DNA from: Vreelandella neptunia
GTDB lineage: Bacteria > Pseudomonadota > Gammaproteobacteria > Pseudomonadales > Halomonadaceae
DNA length: 64,000 nt
NCBI RefSeq assembly: GCF_022489065.1
Contig: NZ_JAKVTW010000001.1
Span: 248,001-312,000, forward strand
Direction: 5' to 3'
Part shown: positions 35,768 through 44,326 of the stretch, one piece after another
Numbering within the stretch: position 1 is the stretch's first letter
Layout of the letters: the number at the start of each line of letters is the position of its first letter
The notes under the pieces: generated by a model
Told to the model about the DNA's origin: nothing
What the model saw: only the letters and a program-made list of their open reading frames with translations
Database searches by the model: none
Made by a program: the position numbers and the translations under genes

Positions 35768-36628
35768 TCAAAGCCTAAACCCCTCAATAATATGTTCAGC
35801 CAAACCATCGACAATGGGTGAGGTGGAGTGGGGCGACCGTATCAGCACAATGGAAGATTCAGGCAGTGGGGGGAAGCCATCGGCTTCATCCAATATGCGT
35901 ACATCGGGGGTGACTAAGCTGTGCATCCAGGCCGATACTGCCAATCCTGCCCCAACAACGGCTTGTAAGGTGGCTAGGCTTGGGCTGCTATAGGCAACCC
36001 GATAAGCCTGACCCGCTCGATCAAGCGCATTACAGGCGTGGCGACGGCAGAAGCATGGGGCTTCAAACATGGCCAGCGGCACTGGCGTCTGTAAGTGAAT
36101 GCTATGGCTTTCAGCGGCTACCCAGACGGTGGGCTCGCGTCTCAATATTGTGCCAACCTCATCGCCTATCTCTCGCGTCATAATACTCAGATCAAGGCTC
36201 TCTTGCGGTCGCTGCGAAAGTACCGAAGAGGGCGCGCAGTGAACATCCACATCCACCAGCGGCCACGCCTGGGAAAACGACTTTAAGATGCCCGGCAGAA
36301 AGCGCATCACGTAGTCATCTGGTACGCCCAAGCGTACGCGGCCCACCATATCGGGTTGGCGCAGAAGCGTTAGCGCCTCTCCCTGCAGCGATAAAATCTT
36401 ACGCGCATAGCCAAGTAGCGTACGGCCTTCTGTGGTCAGTAGAAGTTGGCGGTTCTGGCGTACAAACAGCGGCCGCTGAATCACATCCTCCTCCAGGCGT
36501 TTCATCTGCATACTCACCGCCGACTGCGTGCGGTTCACTGTCTGTGCGGCACGGGTGAAGCCGCCCTGATCGATAATGGCGACGAAGGTGCGTAATAGCT
36601 CGTGATCGATCGTAGGTAGCATGGCCAT
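35768..36628 (-). CDS. LysR-family transcriptional regulator
   Basis: A 286-residue LysR-type regulator. The N-terminal winged helix (about 5-65) has the FTRAAQTVNRTQSAVSMQM recognition region. The effector domain follows (about 90-280). It starts at an ATG at 36628; the longer frame begins with TTG. It is divergent from a DUF1127 gene, a pairing common in Halomonas and Pseudomonas, so that gene is its likely target. The effector is unknown. Confidence 0.9.
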   Translation of the reverse strand: MAMLPTIDHELLRTFVAIIDQGGFTRAAQTVNRTQSAVSMQMKRLEEDVIQRPLFVRQNRQLLLTTEGRTLLGYARKILSLQGEALTLLRQPDMVGRVRLGVPDDYVMRFLPGILKSFSQAWPLVDVDVHCAPSSVLSQRPQESLDLSIMTREIGDEVGTILRREPTVWVAAESHSIHLQTPVPLAMFEAPCFCRRHACNALDRAGQAYRVAYSSPSLATLQAVVGAGLAVSAWMHSLVTPDVRILDEADGFPPLPESSIVLIRSPHSTSPIVDGLAEHIIEGFRL

Positions 36629-36763
36629 AGGTATCAATCTAATTGATGTTGTGCATAAGGAGTATTCGTTGGATTGATTTTAGGCGCTGCTCAATACTTC
36701 TTTCAACACTTAATCATCGAACCTAATGGGTGCGGTGAACAAACTGAAAGAGGAGGGGTTGAA

Positions 36764-37009
36764 ATGGAGCGCTCACTGCAATGCTGCCAGACAATAGATC
36801 ATCAAATTGATGAATCTCAGCAGGTATCGCTACGTTGCAGCAAAGTAACCTGGCGGGAACGGTTTTATCGTTGGCGCCAACTGCGGCGTGAACGTTATGC
36901 GCTGCGCAACTTGAGTGACGATATGCTGAACGATATCGGTATCAGCCGCGATGCCGTTAAGCGTGAAGCGCGCCGTCCGTTTTGGGATGATCATGGCTGG
37001 CGCCGCTAA
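36764..37009 (+). CDS. DUF1127 (YjiS-like) small protein
   Basis: An 81-residue protein. The C-terminal half is a DUF1127 domain (WRQLRRERYALRNLSDDML followed by NDIGISRDAV). The ATG at 36764 follows GAGGAGG, which sets the start; an upstream in-frame extension to 36674 lacks one. Small DUF1127 proteins bind RNA or affect phosphate, stress or biofilm responses in some bacteria, but this one's role is unknown. It contains three cysteines in the N-terminal half (CC near 7-8 and C25). Confidence 0.8.
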   Translation: MERSLQCCQTIDHQIDESQQVSLRCSKVTWRERFYRWRQLRRERYALRNLSDDMLNDIGISRDAVKREARRPFWDDHGWRR

Positions 37010-37089
37010 TGTCTCAAGTCATGCCAGCCGTGGCGGGTTTGTGATACCTTGTGGACACTTAAAAATGCTGCATGAGTTAGTTGTAATTT

Positions 37090-39432
37090 ATGGATGTCAA
37101 TCAGCGTATTATTTCCCGCCTAGCCACTGAGCTTGGCGTACGTCCCGAGCAAGTATCCGCTACGGTGGAGTTGCTTGATGGTGGTGCCACGGTGCCGTTC
37201 ATTGCCCGTTACCGTAAAGAAGTCACCGGCGCGCTGGACGATATCCAGCTGCGCCAGCTTGATGAACGCCTGCGCTACCTGCGCGAGCTTGAAGAGCGCC
37301 GCGCAGCGGTACTCGCCGCCATTGACGAGCAAGGCAAGTTGGATGGCCCGCTGAAAGCCAGCATTGACGCCGCTGAGACCAAACAGCGCCTGGAAGATCT
37401 ATACCTACCGTTTAAGAAAAAGCGCCGCACCAAAGCGCAGATCGCTCGCGAAGCGGGGCTGGAGCCTCTGGCAGATTCACTGCTTGCTAATCCAAGTCTC
37501 GACCCCGAAAGTGAAGCGGGCAAATATCTGCGCCCGGCAGAGGGCGATATTCCCGCTATTGAAGATGCTAAAGCCGCACTAGATGGCGCCAAGCAGATTC
37601 TGATGGAGCGCTTCGCGGAAGATCCCGAACTCATTGGCCAACTGCGTGAACGTCTCTGGCAAGAGGGCGAACTCAGCGCCCGAGTGCTGGATGGCAAGCA
37701 GCAGGAAGGCGCCAAGTTCTCCGACTACTTTGAGCACGATGAAAAACTCGCCAAAGCGCCGTCACACCGTGCCCTGGCCATGTTCCGGGCGCGCAATGAA
37801 GGCATATTGAGCCTTTCGATTCGCCTGCCTAGCGAAGACGAAGCGCCCGTTCACCCCGCCCAGCTAGCGATTGCCAAACAGTTCGGCATCAGCGACCAAG
37901 GCCGCCCGGCGGATAAATGGTTATCCGAAGTGGTGCGCTGGACATGGCGTGTGAAGCTTTACACCGCACTAGAGACCGAGCTGTTAGGTCGCCTGCGCGA
38001 ACAGGCTGAGCTCACCGCCATTGAAGTATTTGCCGCTAACCTAAAAGATCTGCTGCTGGCTGCACCGGCAGGGCAGAAGGTCACTCTGGCTATCGACCCC
38101 GGCCAGCGCACCGGTTGTAAGGTGGCGGTGATTGATGCCACCGGTCAGTTTGTCGATCACACCACGATTTACCCTCATGCGCCGCAAAACCGCTGGGATG
38201 AGTCGCTGGCCGTGTTAGCCAAGTTAGTTAAACAGCACGGCGTCGAGTTAATTGCGGTAGGCAATGGCACCGCTAGCCGCGAAACCGACAAGCTGGCAGG
38301 CGAGCTGCTCAAAGCGCTAGCCCCCGCTCACCGCTTAAGCAAAGTGATGGTGTCGGAGGCGGGCGCCTCGGTCTACTCCGCGTCTGAATACGCCTCACGG
38401 GAAATGCCGGATCTCGATGTCACCGTCCGCGGCGCCGTCTCCATTGGCCGCCGCCTGCAAGACCCGCTGGCAGAGCTAGTGAAAATCGAGCCTAAATCGA
38501 TTGGTGTGGGCCAGTACCAGCACGATGTTTCCCAGGTGCAGCTCTCCCGCAGCCTGGAAGTGGTGATTGAAGATTGTGTAAACGCCGTAGGTGTTGACCT
38601 CAACACCGCCTCCAGCGCGCTACTCTCTCGGGTGGCTGGGCTAAGCACCGCGATTGCCGAAAATATCGTTGCCCAGCGCAATGTCAAAGGCGCCTTTAAA
38701 AGCCGCAAAGAGCTGTTAGAAGTCAGTCGCCTGGGCGCGAAAACCTTCGAGCAGTGCGCGGGTTTCCTGCGTATTCATAATGCTGATAATCCCTTGGATG
38801 CCAGCGCCGTTCACCCGGAGGCCTACACCTTAGTAGAGCGGATCGCCAAGCAGAGCGGTCGTGAAGTACGCGGCCTGATTGGTGATAGCGCCGCGCTGAA
38901 AGCGTTAAAGCCTGCCGATTTTGCCGATGAGCGCTTTGGTGTACCTACGGTCAACGACATTCTTAAAGAGCTGGATAAGCCCGGCCGCGACCCGCGCCCT
39001 GAATTTAAAGCCGCCGAGTTCCGCGAAGGGGTCGAAACCCTCAAAGACCTCAAGCTTGCTATGGTGCTCGAAGGCACCGTCACCAACGTGACACACTTTG
39101 GTGCTTTTGTGGATATCGGTGTTCATCAGGATGGCTTAGTGCATATTTCCGCGCTGTCGGATCGCTTTATTGATGACCCGCGCAGCGTGGTCAAAGCGGG
39201 CGATATCGTCACTGTCAAAGTGATGAGCGTGGATATTCCCCGCAAGCGGGTCGGGCTATCGATGCGCCTGGATGACCAGCCAGAAACTGAAAACAGCAGC
39301 TCACCTACGGATCAACACAATGCGACCCGTAAGCCGTCCCGAAGCCAGCGTAGCAACGCCAAGGCTGAGGAAGCTCCGGCCCCCATGGGCGCGCTGGGTG
39401 CTGCCTTGTTAAAAGCGCGTGGCGGCAAATAG
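37090..39432 (+). CDS. tex: Tex family S1 RNA-binding transcription accessory protein
   Basis: A 780-residue cytoplasmic nucleic-acid-binding protein. Order: N-terminal helical Tex domain (about 1-190), YqgF/RuvC-like domain (about 325-450, IDPGQRTGCKVAVID), helix-hairpin-helix repeats (about 490-560, GVDLNTASSALLSRVAGLS) and a C-terminal S1 domain (about 650-722, GTVTNVTHFGAFVDIGVHQ). A low-complexity S/T/A-rich tail follows. The role in transcription or RNA handling is known only in outline. Confidence 0.95.
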   Translation: MDVNQRIISRLATELGVRPEQVSATVELLDGGATVPFIARYRKEVTGALDDIQLRQLDERLRYLRELEERRAAVLAAIDEQGKLDGPLKASIDAAETKQRLEDLYLPFKKKRRTKAQIAREAGLEPLADSLLANPSLDPESEAGKYLRPAEGDIPAIEDAKAALDGAKQILMERFAEDPELIGQLRERLWQEGELSARVLDGKQQEGAKFSDYFEHDEKLAKAPSHRALAMFRARNEGILSLSIRLPSEDEAPVHPAQLAIAKQFGISDQGRPADKWLSEVVRWTWRVKLYTALETELLGRLREQAELTAIEVFAANLKDLLLAAPAGQKVTLAIDPGQRTGCKVAVIDATGQFVDHTTIYPHAPQNRWDESLAVLAKLVKQHGVELIAVGNGTASRETDKLAGELLKALAPAHRLSKVMVSEAGASVYSASEYASREMPDLDVTVRGAVSIGRRLQDPLAELVKIEPKSIGVGQYQHDVSQVQLSRSLEVVIEDCVNAVGVDLNTASSALLSRVAGLSTAIAENIVAQRNVKGAFKSRKELLEVSRLGAKTFEQCAGFLRIHNADNPLDASAVHPEAYTLVERIAKQSGREVRGLIGDSAALKALKPADFADERFGVPTVNDILKELDKPGRDPRPEFKAAEFREGVETLKDLKLAMVLEGTVTNVTHFGAFVDIGVHQDGLVHISALSDRFIDDPRSVVKAGDIVTVKVMSVDIPRKRVGLSMRLDDQPETENSSSPTDQHNATRKPSRSQRSNAKAEEAPAPMGALGAALLKARGGK

Positions 39433-39435
39433 TCG

Positions 39436-39490
39436 CGTACCTTGAAAAAGCGGTACCTTGAAAAAAGCCATATCTTGAAAAAAACATAGT
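39436..39490 (+). repeat. Three short imperfect tandem repeats after tex
   Basis: Three copies of about 17 bases built on TACCTTGAAAAA(A)GC lie directly after the tex stop codon. They have no obvious function. Confidence 0.5.
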
Positions 39491-39552
39491 TGCCGCCATA
39501 TCCTATTGTCTATTTTGTGACAGCGATGATGGCGATGCCACCTGACTACACC

Positions 39553-39575
39553 AAGGCCCGCTTATGGCGGGCTTT
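39553..39575 (+). terminator. Probable terminator of tex
   Basis: GCCCGC and GCGGGC form a stem around TTATG with an AAG/CTT extension (one bulge), followed by TT. It lies just before the gshA ribosome-binding site. Confidence 0.5.
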
Positions 39576-39595
39576 ACTGACAAGGAGTGTTCACC

Positions 39596-41239
39596 TTGCC
39601 TGAACTACTCACTGTGCCATCTGCGCTGACCGCGCAAGTTGAGCGCCTGATCCCCAGTGCGCGCCTTGGTCGGTTGGGCCGCCTACGTCGTGGGCTTGAA
39701 AAAGAGGGGCTGCGGGTTGATGCCAATGGTCACATTGCACAAACCCCGCACCCACACGCGCTGGGCTCAAAGTTAACCCACCCGCATATCACCACTGATT
39801 ACTCAGAGTCACTGTTAGAGTACATCACACCGGTATACTCCCAGCCGGGTGAAGCGCTGTGCTTTTTATCTGACCTGCATACGTTTACCTATCACCATCT
39901 GGAAAACGAATGGATCTGGCCCGGCAGCATGCCCTCCAGGCTTTCCGGTAATGACAGCGTACCGATTGCCGATTACGGTAGCTCCAATGTCGGCACCATG
40001 AAGCATGTCTACCGCAAAGGGTTGGACATGCGCTATGGGCGGATCATGCAGGCGATTGCGGGAGTTCACTACAACGTATCGCTACCGGATGATATGTGGC
40101 ACGCGCTGCGCGAGATGGAAAAAGCCACCAATATCCCGTTTAACGATTACCGCTCCACTCGCTATTTCGGCATGATTCGTCACTTCCGTCGCCATAGCTG
40201 GCTACTGCTCTATCTGTTTGGTGCCTCACCAGCCATCGATAAAAGCTTTTTGCCCGACGACAAAAAAGTGCCTGAAAAGCTACAGTCGCTAAGCGATGAC
40301 ACCTACTTTGCGCCTTACGCGACGACGCTACGTATGTCTGACCTTGGCTACCAAAACAAGGTGCAGTCGCAGCTTAAAATCTGTTTTAACTCGCTCTCCA
40401 ACTACGTCAATACCCTACGTCACGCGATCTCTTCACCGTGGCCGGACTATGAAAAAATGGGGGTAAACGAGGGCGGTGAGTGGCGCCAGCTAAACGCCAA
40501 TATTCTGCAGATCGAAAATGAGTACTACAGCGATATTCGCCCAAAGCGCGTTGCCAAGCACAACGAAACCCCCAGCCAAGCCCTCGAAGCCCGCGGCGTG
40601 GAATATATCGAAGTGCGCTGTTTGGACTTGAATCCTTTTGATCCTCTCGGCGTCACTGAAGACCAGATGCGCTTTGTGGACACCTTCTTGATGTGGTGCT
40701 TGCTCAGCGACAGCCCTTGGATCTCCGACGAAGAGTGTGACCGCCTGGATGACAACCGCCGCTGGGTGGTGGAACGCGGTCGTGACCCTGAACTCAAGCT
40801 CTATAACCACGGCGAAGCTACCTCGGTGCGTGAGTGGGGCGAGCAGATATTCGCCGAGATGGGCGAAGTTGCCCGCTTGCTGGATGCTGTCGAAGAGCGG
40901 GCGCCCCATGCTGACGCCCTGGCAAATCTAGCACCACGCTTGGCAGACCCTTCGCTAACGCCTTCCGCTCAGGTGCTTGAACAGCTCAAAGCCAACGGCG
41001 GGTCGCTAAGCGATTTGATGCTTAGCCTCGCGAAACAGCAAGCGGAGCAATTGAAAGCGGAGCCAATGCAGCGCAGCCGTGAAGCGCTACTGGCCCAACT
41101 GATCGAAACCTCGCACCAGCAGCAGCACGATATTGAAGCCGCTGATAAAGAGACCTTTGAAGAGTTCTTACAGGTCTATTTCACTAAAGCACGTGAATCC
41201 CGCGCTCTGTCAGCGCTGCCATCTGAGGTTCGTCAATGA
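39596..41239 (+). CDS. gshA: Glutamate-cysteine ligase
   Basis: A 547-residue enzyme for the first step of glutathione synthesis, of the gammaproteobacterial GshA class. Recognisable stretches are GLEKEGLRV (ATP/metal site), THPHITTDYSESLLEYIT and RYGRIMQAIAGVHYNVS. I chose TTG at 39596, eight bases after AAGGAG; the alternative GTG at 39587 overlaps that ribosome-binding site. It overlaps dsbB by four bases, linking glutathione synthesis with disulfide formation in one transcript. Confidence 0.94.
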   Translation: MPELLTVPSALTAQVERLIPSARLGRLGRLRRGLEKEGLRVDANGHIAQTPHPHALGSKLTHPHITTDYSESLLEYITPVYSQPGEALCFLSDLHTFTYHHLENEWIWPGSMPSRLSGNDSVPIADYGSSNVGTMKHVYRKGLDMRYGRIMQAIAGVHYNVSLPDDMWHALREMEKATNIPFNDYRSTRYFGMIRHFRRHSWLLLYLFGASPAIDKSFLPDDKKVPEKLQSLSDDTYFAPYATTLRMSDLGYQNKVQSQLKICFNSLSNYVNTLRHAISSPWPDYEKMGVNEGGEWRQLNANILQIENEYYSDIRPKRVAKHNETPSQALEARGVEYIEVRCLDLNPFDPLGVTEDQMRFVDTFLMWCLLSDSPWISDEECDRLDDNRRWVVERGRDPELKLYNHGEATSVREWGEQIFAEMGEVARLLDAVEERAPHADALANLAPRLADPSLTPSAQVLEQLKANGGSLSDLMLSLAKQQAEQLKAEPMQRSREALLAQLIETSHQQQHDIEAADKETFEEFLQVYFTKARESRALSALPSEVRQ

Positions 41240-41736
41240 TCCTGCACTCATATCGTTCGGTTGCCCTGGCCGGTCTGGCTTTTTGCGTTCTAATGATGGC
41301 GGTGGCGCTTGGCCTGGAGCACATCGGTGGTTTTGAGCCATGCCCGCTATGTATCTTCCAGCGCGTTGCTGTCATCGCGGCGGGCATTGTGTTTGCGATT
41401 GCTGCTATCCACAGCCCCGCGGGGCGTGTGGGTAAAGTCATATATGGATTGCTGGCGTTAGTCGCTGTGGGAACTGGCGCCTTTATCGCCGGGCGTCATG
41501 TTTGGCTGCAAGGCTTGCCCGCCGATGAAGTGCCTTCTTGCGGCCCTGGACTCGATTACATGATGGATATCCTGCCCATGCAGGATGTCGTTGCCATGGT
41601 GCTAACGGGGTCTGGCGAGTGCGCTAACATCGATTTCTCCTTACTTGGCCTCTCGCTACCCGCCTGGACGCTAATTGGGTTTGCCATTCTGGCAATCGCC
41701 CCGTTGCGGATGCTGTTTATTAATAAACGGGCTTAG
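41236..41736 (+). CDS. dsbB: Disulfide bond formation protein B
   Basis: A 166-residue inner-membrane quinone reductase that reoxidises DsbA. Four membrane helices are visible. The first periplasmic loop has CPLC (residues 36-39). The second loop has the cysteine pair in PSCGPG and GECANI, matching the C41-C44 and C104-C130 pairs of E. coli DsbB. It is coupled to gshA. No dsbA is nearby. Confidence 0.94.
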   Translation: MILHSYRSVALAGLAFCVLMMAVALGLEHIGGFEPCPLCIFQRVAVIAAGIVFAIAAIHSPAGRVGKVIYGLLALVAVGTGAFIAGRHVWLQGLPADEVPSCGPGLDYMMDILPMQDVVAMVLTGSGECANIDFSLLGLSLPAWTLIGFAILAIAPLRMLFINKRA

Positions 41737-41763
41737 CCTTGCGTTTGTGGTAAGGAGACTTAC

Positions 41764-42627
41764 ATGCTTTATCAACACTTTACGACTCAAGAAGAGATCG
41801 ACCGTGCCTACGACCCGATGCTGGGGCGAGACCCGGCGGTGTTGGTAAAGGATTGGCGTGAGCGCAGCGAAGCATCAAGAGCTAAACACCGCACAACGCT
41901 CGATTTATCTTATGGCCCCTCACTGGCAGAGCGCATGGATATCTTCCATGCCGATGCATCTGATCCCGATAGCCCAAAAGCTCCCGTGCACGTGTTTTTC
42001 CACGGCGGTTACTGGCGTGCGTTAAGCCACCGTGAATTTAGCTTTATCGTCGATGACTTGGTAAACGCCGGTATCACGGTCGCAGTGGCCAACTACGCGC
42101 TCTGCCCACAGGTTCGCTTTAGTGAGTTAGTACGTCAGGCGCAGGCCGCCGTGGCCTATGTTCACACCCATGCCGCTGAGCTAGGCGTTGATCCTGAGCA
42201 GTTGAGTATTTCGGGGCACTCGGCGGGCGGGCATCTGTGCGCCATGCTGATGTCAACGGATTGGGAAGGCAGCTTTGGCCTGCCCAACCAACTGATTCGC
42301 GGCGCGCTATGTGTCAGTGGTTTATATGATTTGCGCCCCTTTCCTTGGTCGTGGCTACAGCCCAAGCTGCAGCTTAGCGGGCGCGATGTTCAGGAATTCA
42401 GCCCGCTATGGCTGCCGTGCCGAGTGGCTGCCCCTATAAAGCTGGTAGCAGGGGCCTTAGAGTCAAAAGAGTTTGAGCGCCAGATGAGCGTCTATAGCGA
42501 GCATTTAAACGAGCAGGTGCAGAACGTCACTCAGCAGTTGCTCCCCGAGGTCGATCACTTCTCGGTTCTTGAACACTATCTAAACGATGGCTGTTTTGTT
42601 GAGTGGATCAAAGGGTTTCATGATTAA
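41764..42627 (+). CDS. Alpha/beta hydrolase, arylformamidase (kynurenine formamidase)-like
   Basis: A 287-residue serine hydrolase. The oxyanion motif HGGYW is at residues 80-84, the nucleophile S153 is in GHSAGG, and a candidate catalytic histidine is in EVDHFSV near the C-terminus. HGGxW with GHSAGG is typical of eukaryote-type arylformamidases and related esterases. N-formylkynurenine hydrolysis would lead, through kynureninase, to anthranilate. The gene is convergent with the anthranilate cluster that starts 160 bases away, which makes this role attractive. Carbamate or ester hydrolysis is equally possible. Confidence 0.75.
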   Translation: MLYQHFTTQEEIDRAYDPMLGRDPAVLVKDWRERSEASRAKHRTTLDLSYGPSLAERMDIFHADASDPDSPKAPVHVFFHGGYWRALSHREFSFIVDDLVNAGITVAVANYALCPQVRFSELVRQAQAAVAYVHTHAAELGVDPEQLSISGHSAGGHLCAMLMSTDWEGSFGLPNQLIRGALCVSGLYDLRPFPWSWLQPKLQLSGRDVQEFSPLWLPCRVAAPIKLVAGALESKEFERQMSVYSEHLNEQVQNVTQQLLPEVDHFSVLEHYLNDGCFVEWIKGFHD

Positions 42628-42671
42628 TAGAAGTGCATCGCTATTGCCATTGTTAGTTCAGCTTCCAGCAA

Positions 42672-42790
42672 GGGGTTGGGGCAGGGTATAGCGGGGGTCT
42701 TTTTCCAGGGATGGAAAAAGTAGCGCCCATGGATGGGTTCACAGCGCCCCCGCGGCACCCTGCCTCTGCCCCGTACTCGTGCCGCTATAC
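42672..42790. repeat. Long fold-back element between convergent genes
   Basis: GGGGCAGGGT and GCGGGGG on the left (42678-42697) mirror CCCCCGC, ACCCTGCC and GCCCC on the right (up to 42772). GTATAGCGG (42686-42694) is mirrored by CCGCTATAC (42782-42790), which includes the ridA stop codon. An inner hairpin CTTTTTCCA/TGGAAAAAG follows, then GCGCCCATGGATGGG and CAGCGCC. It looks like a mobile fold-back repeat that may also serve as a two-way terminator. Confidence 0.6.
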
Positions 42791-43198
42791 GACCGGAATC
42801 ACTGCGGTCGCTTCGATCTCAACCTTAGCCTGATCTTCCACAAGCCCCGCCACCTGAACCATGGTCATCGCCGGGAAATGCTTGCCAAGTACCTCGCGAT
42901 AAGCGCCGCCCACCTCTTTAAGCCGTGCCAAATATTCCCGCTTGTCCGTGACATACCAGGTTAAGCGGACGATATGCTCAGGGCCTGCGTTGGCCTCTTT
43001 TAAGATCGCCACGATATTCTGCAGCGCCTGGTTCACCTGAACAACGAAATCATCACTTTCAAATACCTGATCGGCATTCCAACCAATCTGACCGCCGACA
43101 AAAACCGTCTGGCCGGAAGCGAGCACGCCGTTAGCGTAGCCGATGGCCGGTTTCCAATGGGAAGGGTGCAGAAGCTGATGAACGTTGGCGTCACTCAT
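42785..43198 (-). CDS. RidA/YjgF/YER057c family protein
   Basis: A 137-residue RidA-fold protein, expected to be a trimer. Canonical RidA enzymes hydrolyse reactive imines and enamines; the key arginine (R105 in E. coli, in FPARSCVEV) is replaced by methionine here (FPAMTMVQV). The downstream glutamate (KVEIEATAV) is kept. This places it outside the classic RidA subgroup. It is the last gene of the anthranilate cluster, 11 bases after the thioesterase gene. The pathway makes an enamine-type CoA intermediate, so it may help deaminate it; the missing arginine would suit a substrate without a free carboxylate. This is inference. Confidence 0.85.
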   Translation of the reverse strand: MSDANVHQLLHPSHWKPAIGYANGVLASGQTVFVGGQIGWNADQVFESDDFVVQVNQALQNIVAILKEANAGPEHIVRLTWYVTDKREYLARLKEVGGAYREVLGKHFPAMTMVQVAGLVEDQAKVEIEATAVIPVV

Positions 43199-43209
43199 GA
43201 TGGCTATCC

Positions 43210-43617
43210 TTATAGGTTATCGACGGTAATGTGCTGGCGTATTGCCTCGGTCCATGGCATAGACTTACCGCTACTTAAATCCACAAATACGAGGGTTGAA
43301 TCACTGGTTAAGCGCTTTTTCTCACCGCAGTAAGCGACAATCTGCAGCGTTAAACTGCTACGTCCCATAGACTGAACCGTTAACTTAAAGGTCAGCCGTT
43401 CGCCCAACCGGCTAGGTGCATGAAACTGCGTGTCGATGGAGGCAGTAGGCACACCCGTACCGGTTTCCACATGGAGTTGATTAAAATCGTGATGCAAGAC
43501 CTCCTCAAACCAGTCCTCCACCACAGAGTTAATCATCTCGAAATAGCGGGGGTAAAAAACGATCCCCGCAGGATCGCAGTGCTGAAAGCGGACTTTTCGC
43601 TGGGTAGTGAACGCCAT
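43210..43617 (-). CDS. Acyl-CoA thioesterase, 4-hydroxybenzoyl-CoA thioesterase family
   Basis: A 135-residue hot-dog-fold thioesterase. The active-site aspartate lies in QHCDPAGIVFYPRYFEM, the signature of the 4-hydroxybenzoyl-CoA thioesterase branch. It probably releases CoA from aromatic CoA thioesters (2-aminobenzoyl-CoA or related) to prevent CoA depletion, a role known for the family in aromatic CoA pathways. It lies between the RidA-like gene and livF, in the same direction. Confidence 0.88.
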   Translation of the reverse strand: MAFTTQRKVRFQHCDPAGIVFYPRYFEMINSVVEDWFEEVLHHDFNQLHVETGTGVPTASIDTQFHAPSRLGERLTFKLTVQSMGRSSLTLQIVAYCGEKKRLTSDSTLVFVDLSSGKSMPWTEAIRQHITVDNL

Positions 43618-43645
43618 TATTGTTTCCCCCCTGCTTTATTCTCAA

Positions 43646-44326
43646 CTACACGCCTAGGTAACGGTCACGCACCGAACTGTCCAGTGCCGCTGGCTCCCCA
43701 ACCCACACCGTGCTGCCCTTTTCAAGAATGGTGCAGCGATCAGCAATCGGCAGGATTTCACTCAATGACTTATCCACCAGCAGCGTCGATTGCCCCTGCT
43801 CCTTAAACAGCCGAATTGCCCGCCAAATTTCCTGACGAATCACCGGTGCTAACCCCTCGGTCGCTTCATCGAGCACTAGCAGGCGCGGGTTGGTCATCAG
43901 CGCCCGGCCAATGGCCAGCATCTGCTGCTCTCCGCCAGAGAGGGTCTTGGCCATTTGCGCCCGGCGCTCCTCCAAACGCGGAAACAGCGTTTCCACTTTT
44001 TCCAGCGTCCACTCTCCGGGGCGGGCAGTGACCAGCAGGTTTTCACGCACGGATAAATTGGGAAAACAGCGGCGACCTTCAGGCACCAAGCCCAAGCCCG
44101 CTTTGGCGATACGGTAGGCGGGCAGGCGGCGCAGGTTCTGGGATTCAAACTCAATGGTGCCGCGGCTTGCCGGGGTAAGGCCAAAGATTGAGCGAATAGT
44201 GGTGGTTTTGCCCATGCCGTTGCGGCCCATCAACGCCACCATCTCACCGGCATTCACTTCAAGGTTCACGCCAAACAGTGCCTGGGAGGGGCCATAAAAC
44301 GTTTCAATGTCAGCAATTTTAAGCAT
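43646..44326 (-). CDS. LivF-type ABC transporter ATPase
   Basis: A 226-residue ATPase of a branched-chain-amino-acid-type (HAAT) importer. Walker A is GRNGMGKTT, the signature is LSGGEQQM, and Walker B is LLVLDEA. I chose the ATG at 44326, after GGGAG; the frame extends further upstream only into livG. It overlaps livG by eight bases. Location in the aromatic cluster suggests 2-aminobenzoate or a related aromatic acid as the cargo. One oddity is DKSLSE where most relatives have an EH switch region near the C-terminus. Confidence 0.9.
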   Translation of the reverse strand: MLKIADIETFYGPSQALFGVNLEVNAGEMVALMGRNGMGKTTTIRSIFGLTPASRGTIEFESQNLRRLPAYRIAKAGLGLVPEGRRCFPNLSVRENLLVTARPGEWTLEKVETLFPRLEERRAQMAKTLSGGEQQMLAIGRALMTNPRLLVLDEATEGLAPVIRQEIWRAIRLFKEQGQSTLLVDKSLSEILPIADRCTILEKGSTVWVGEPAALDSSVRDRYLGV

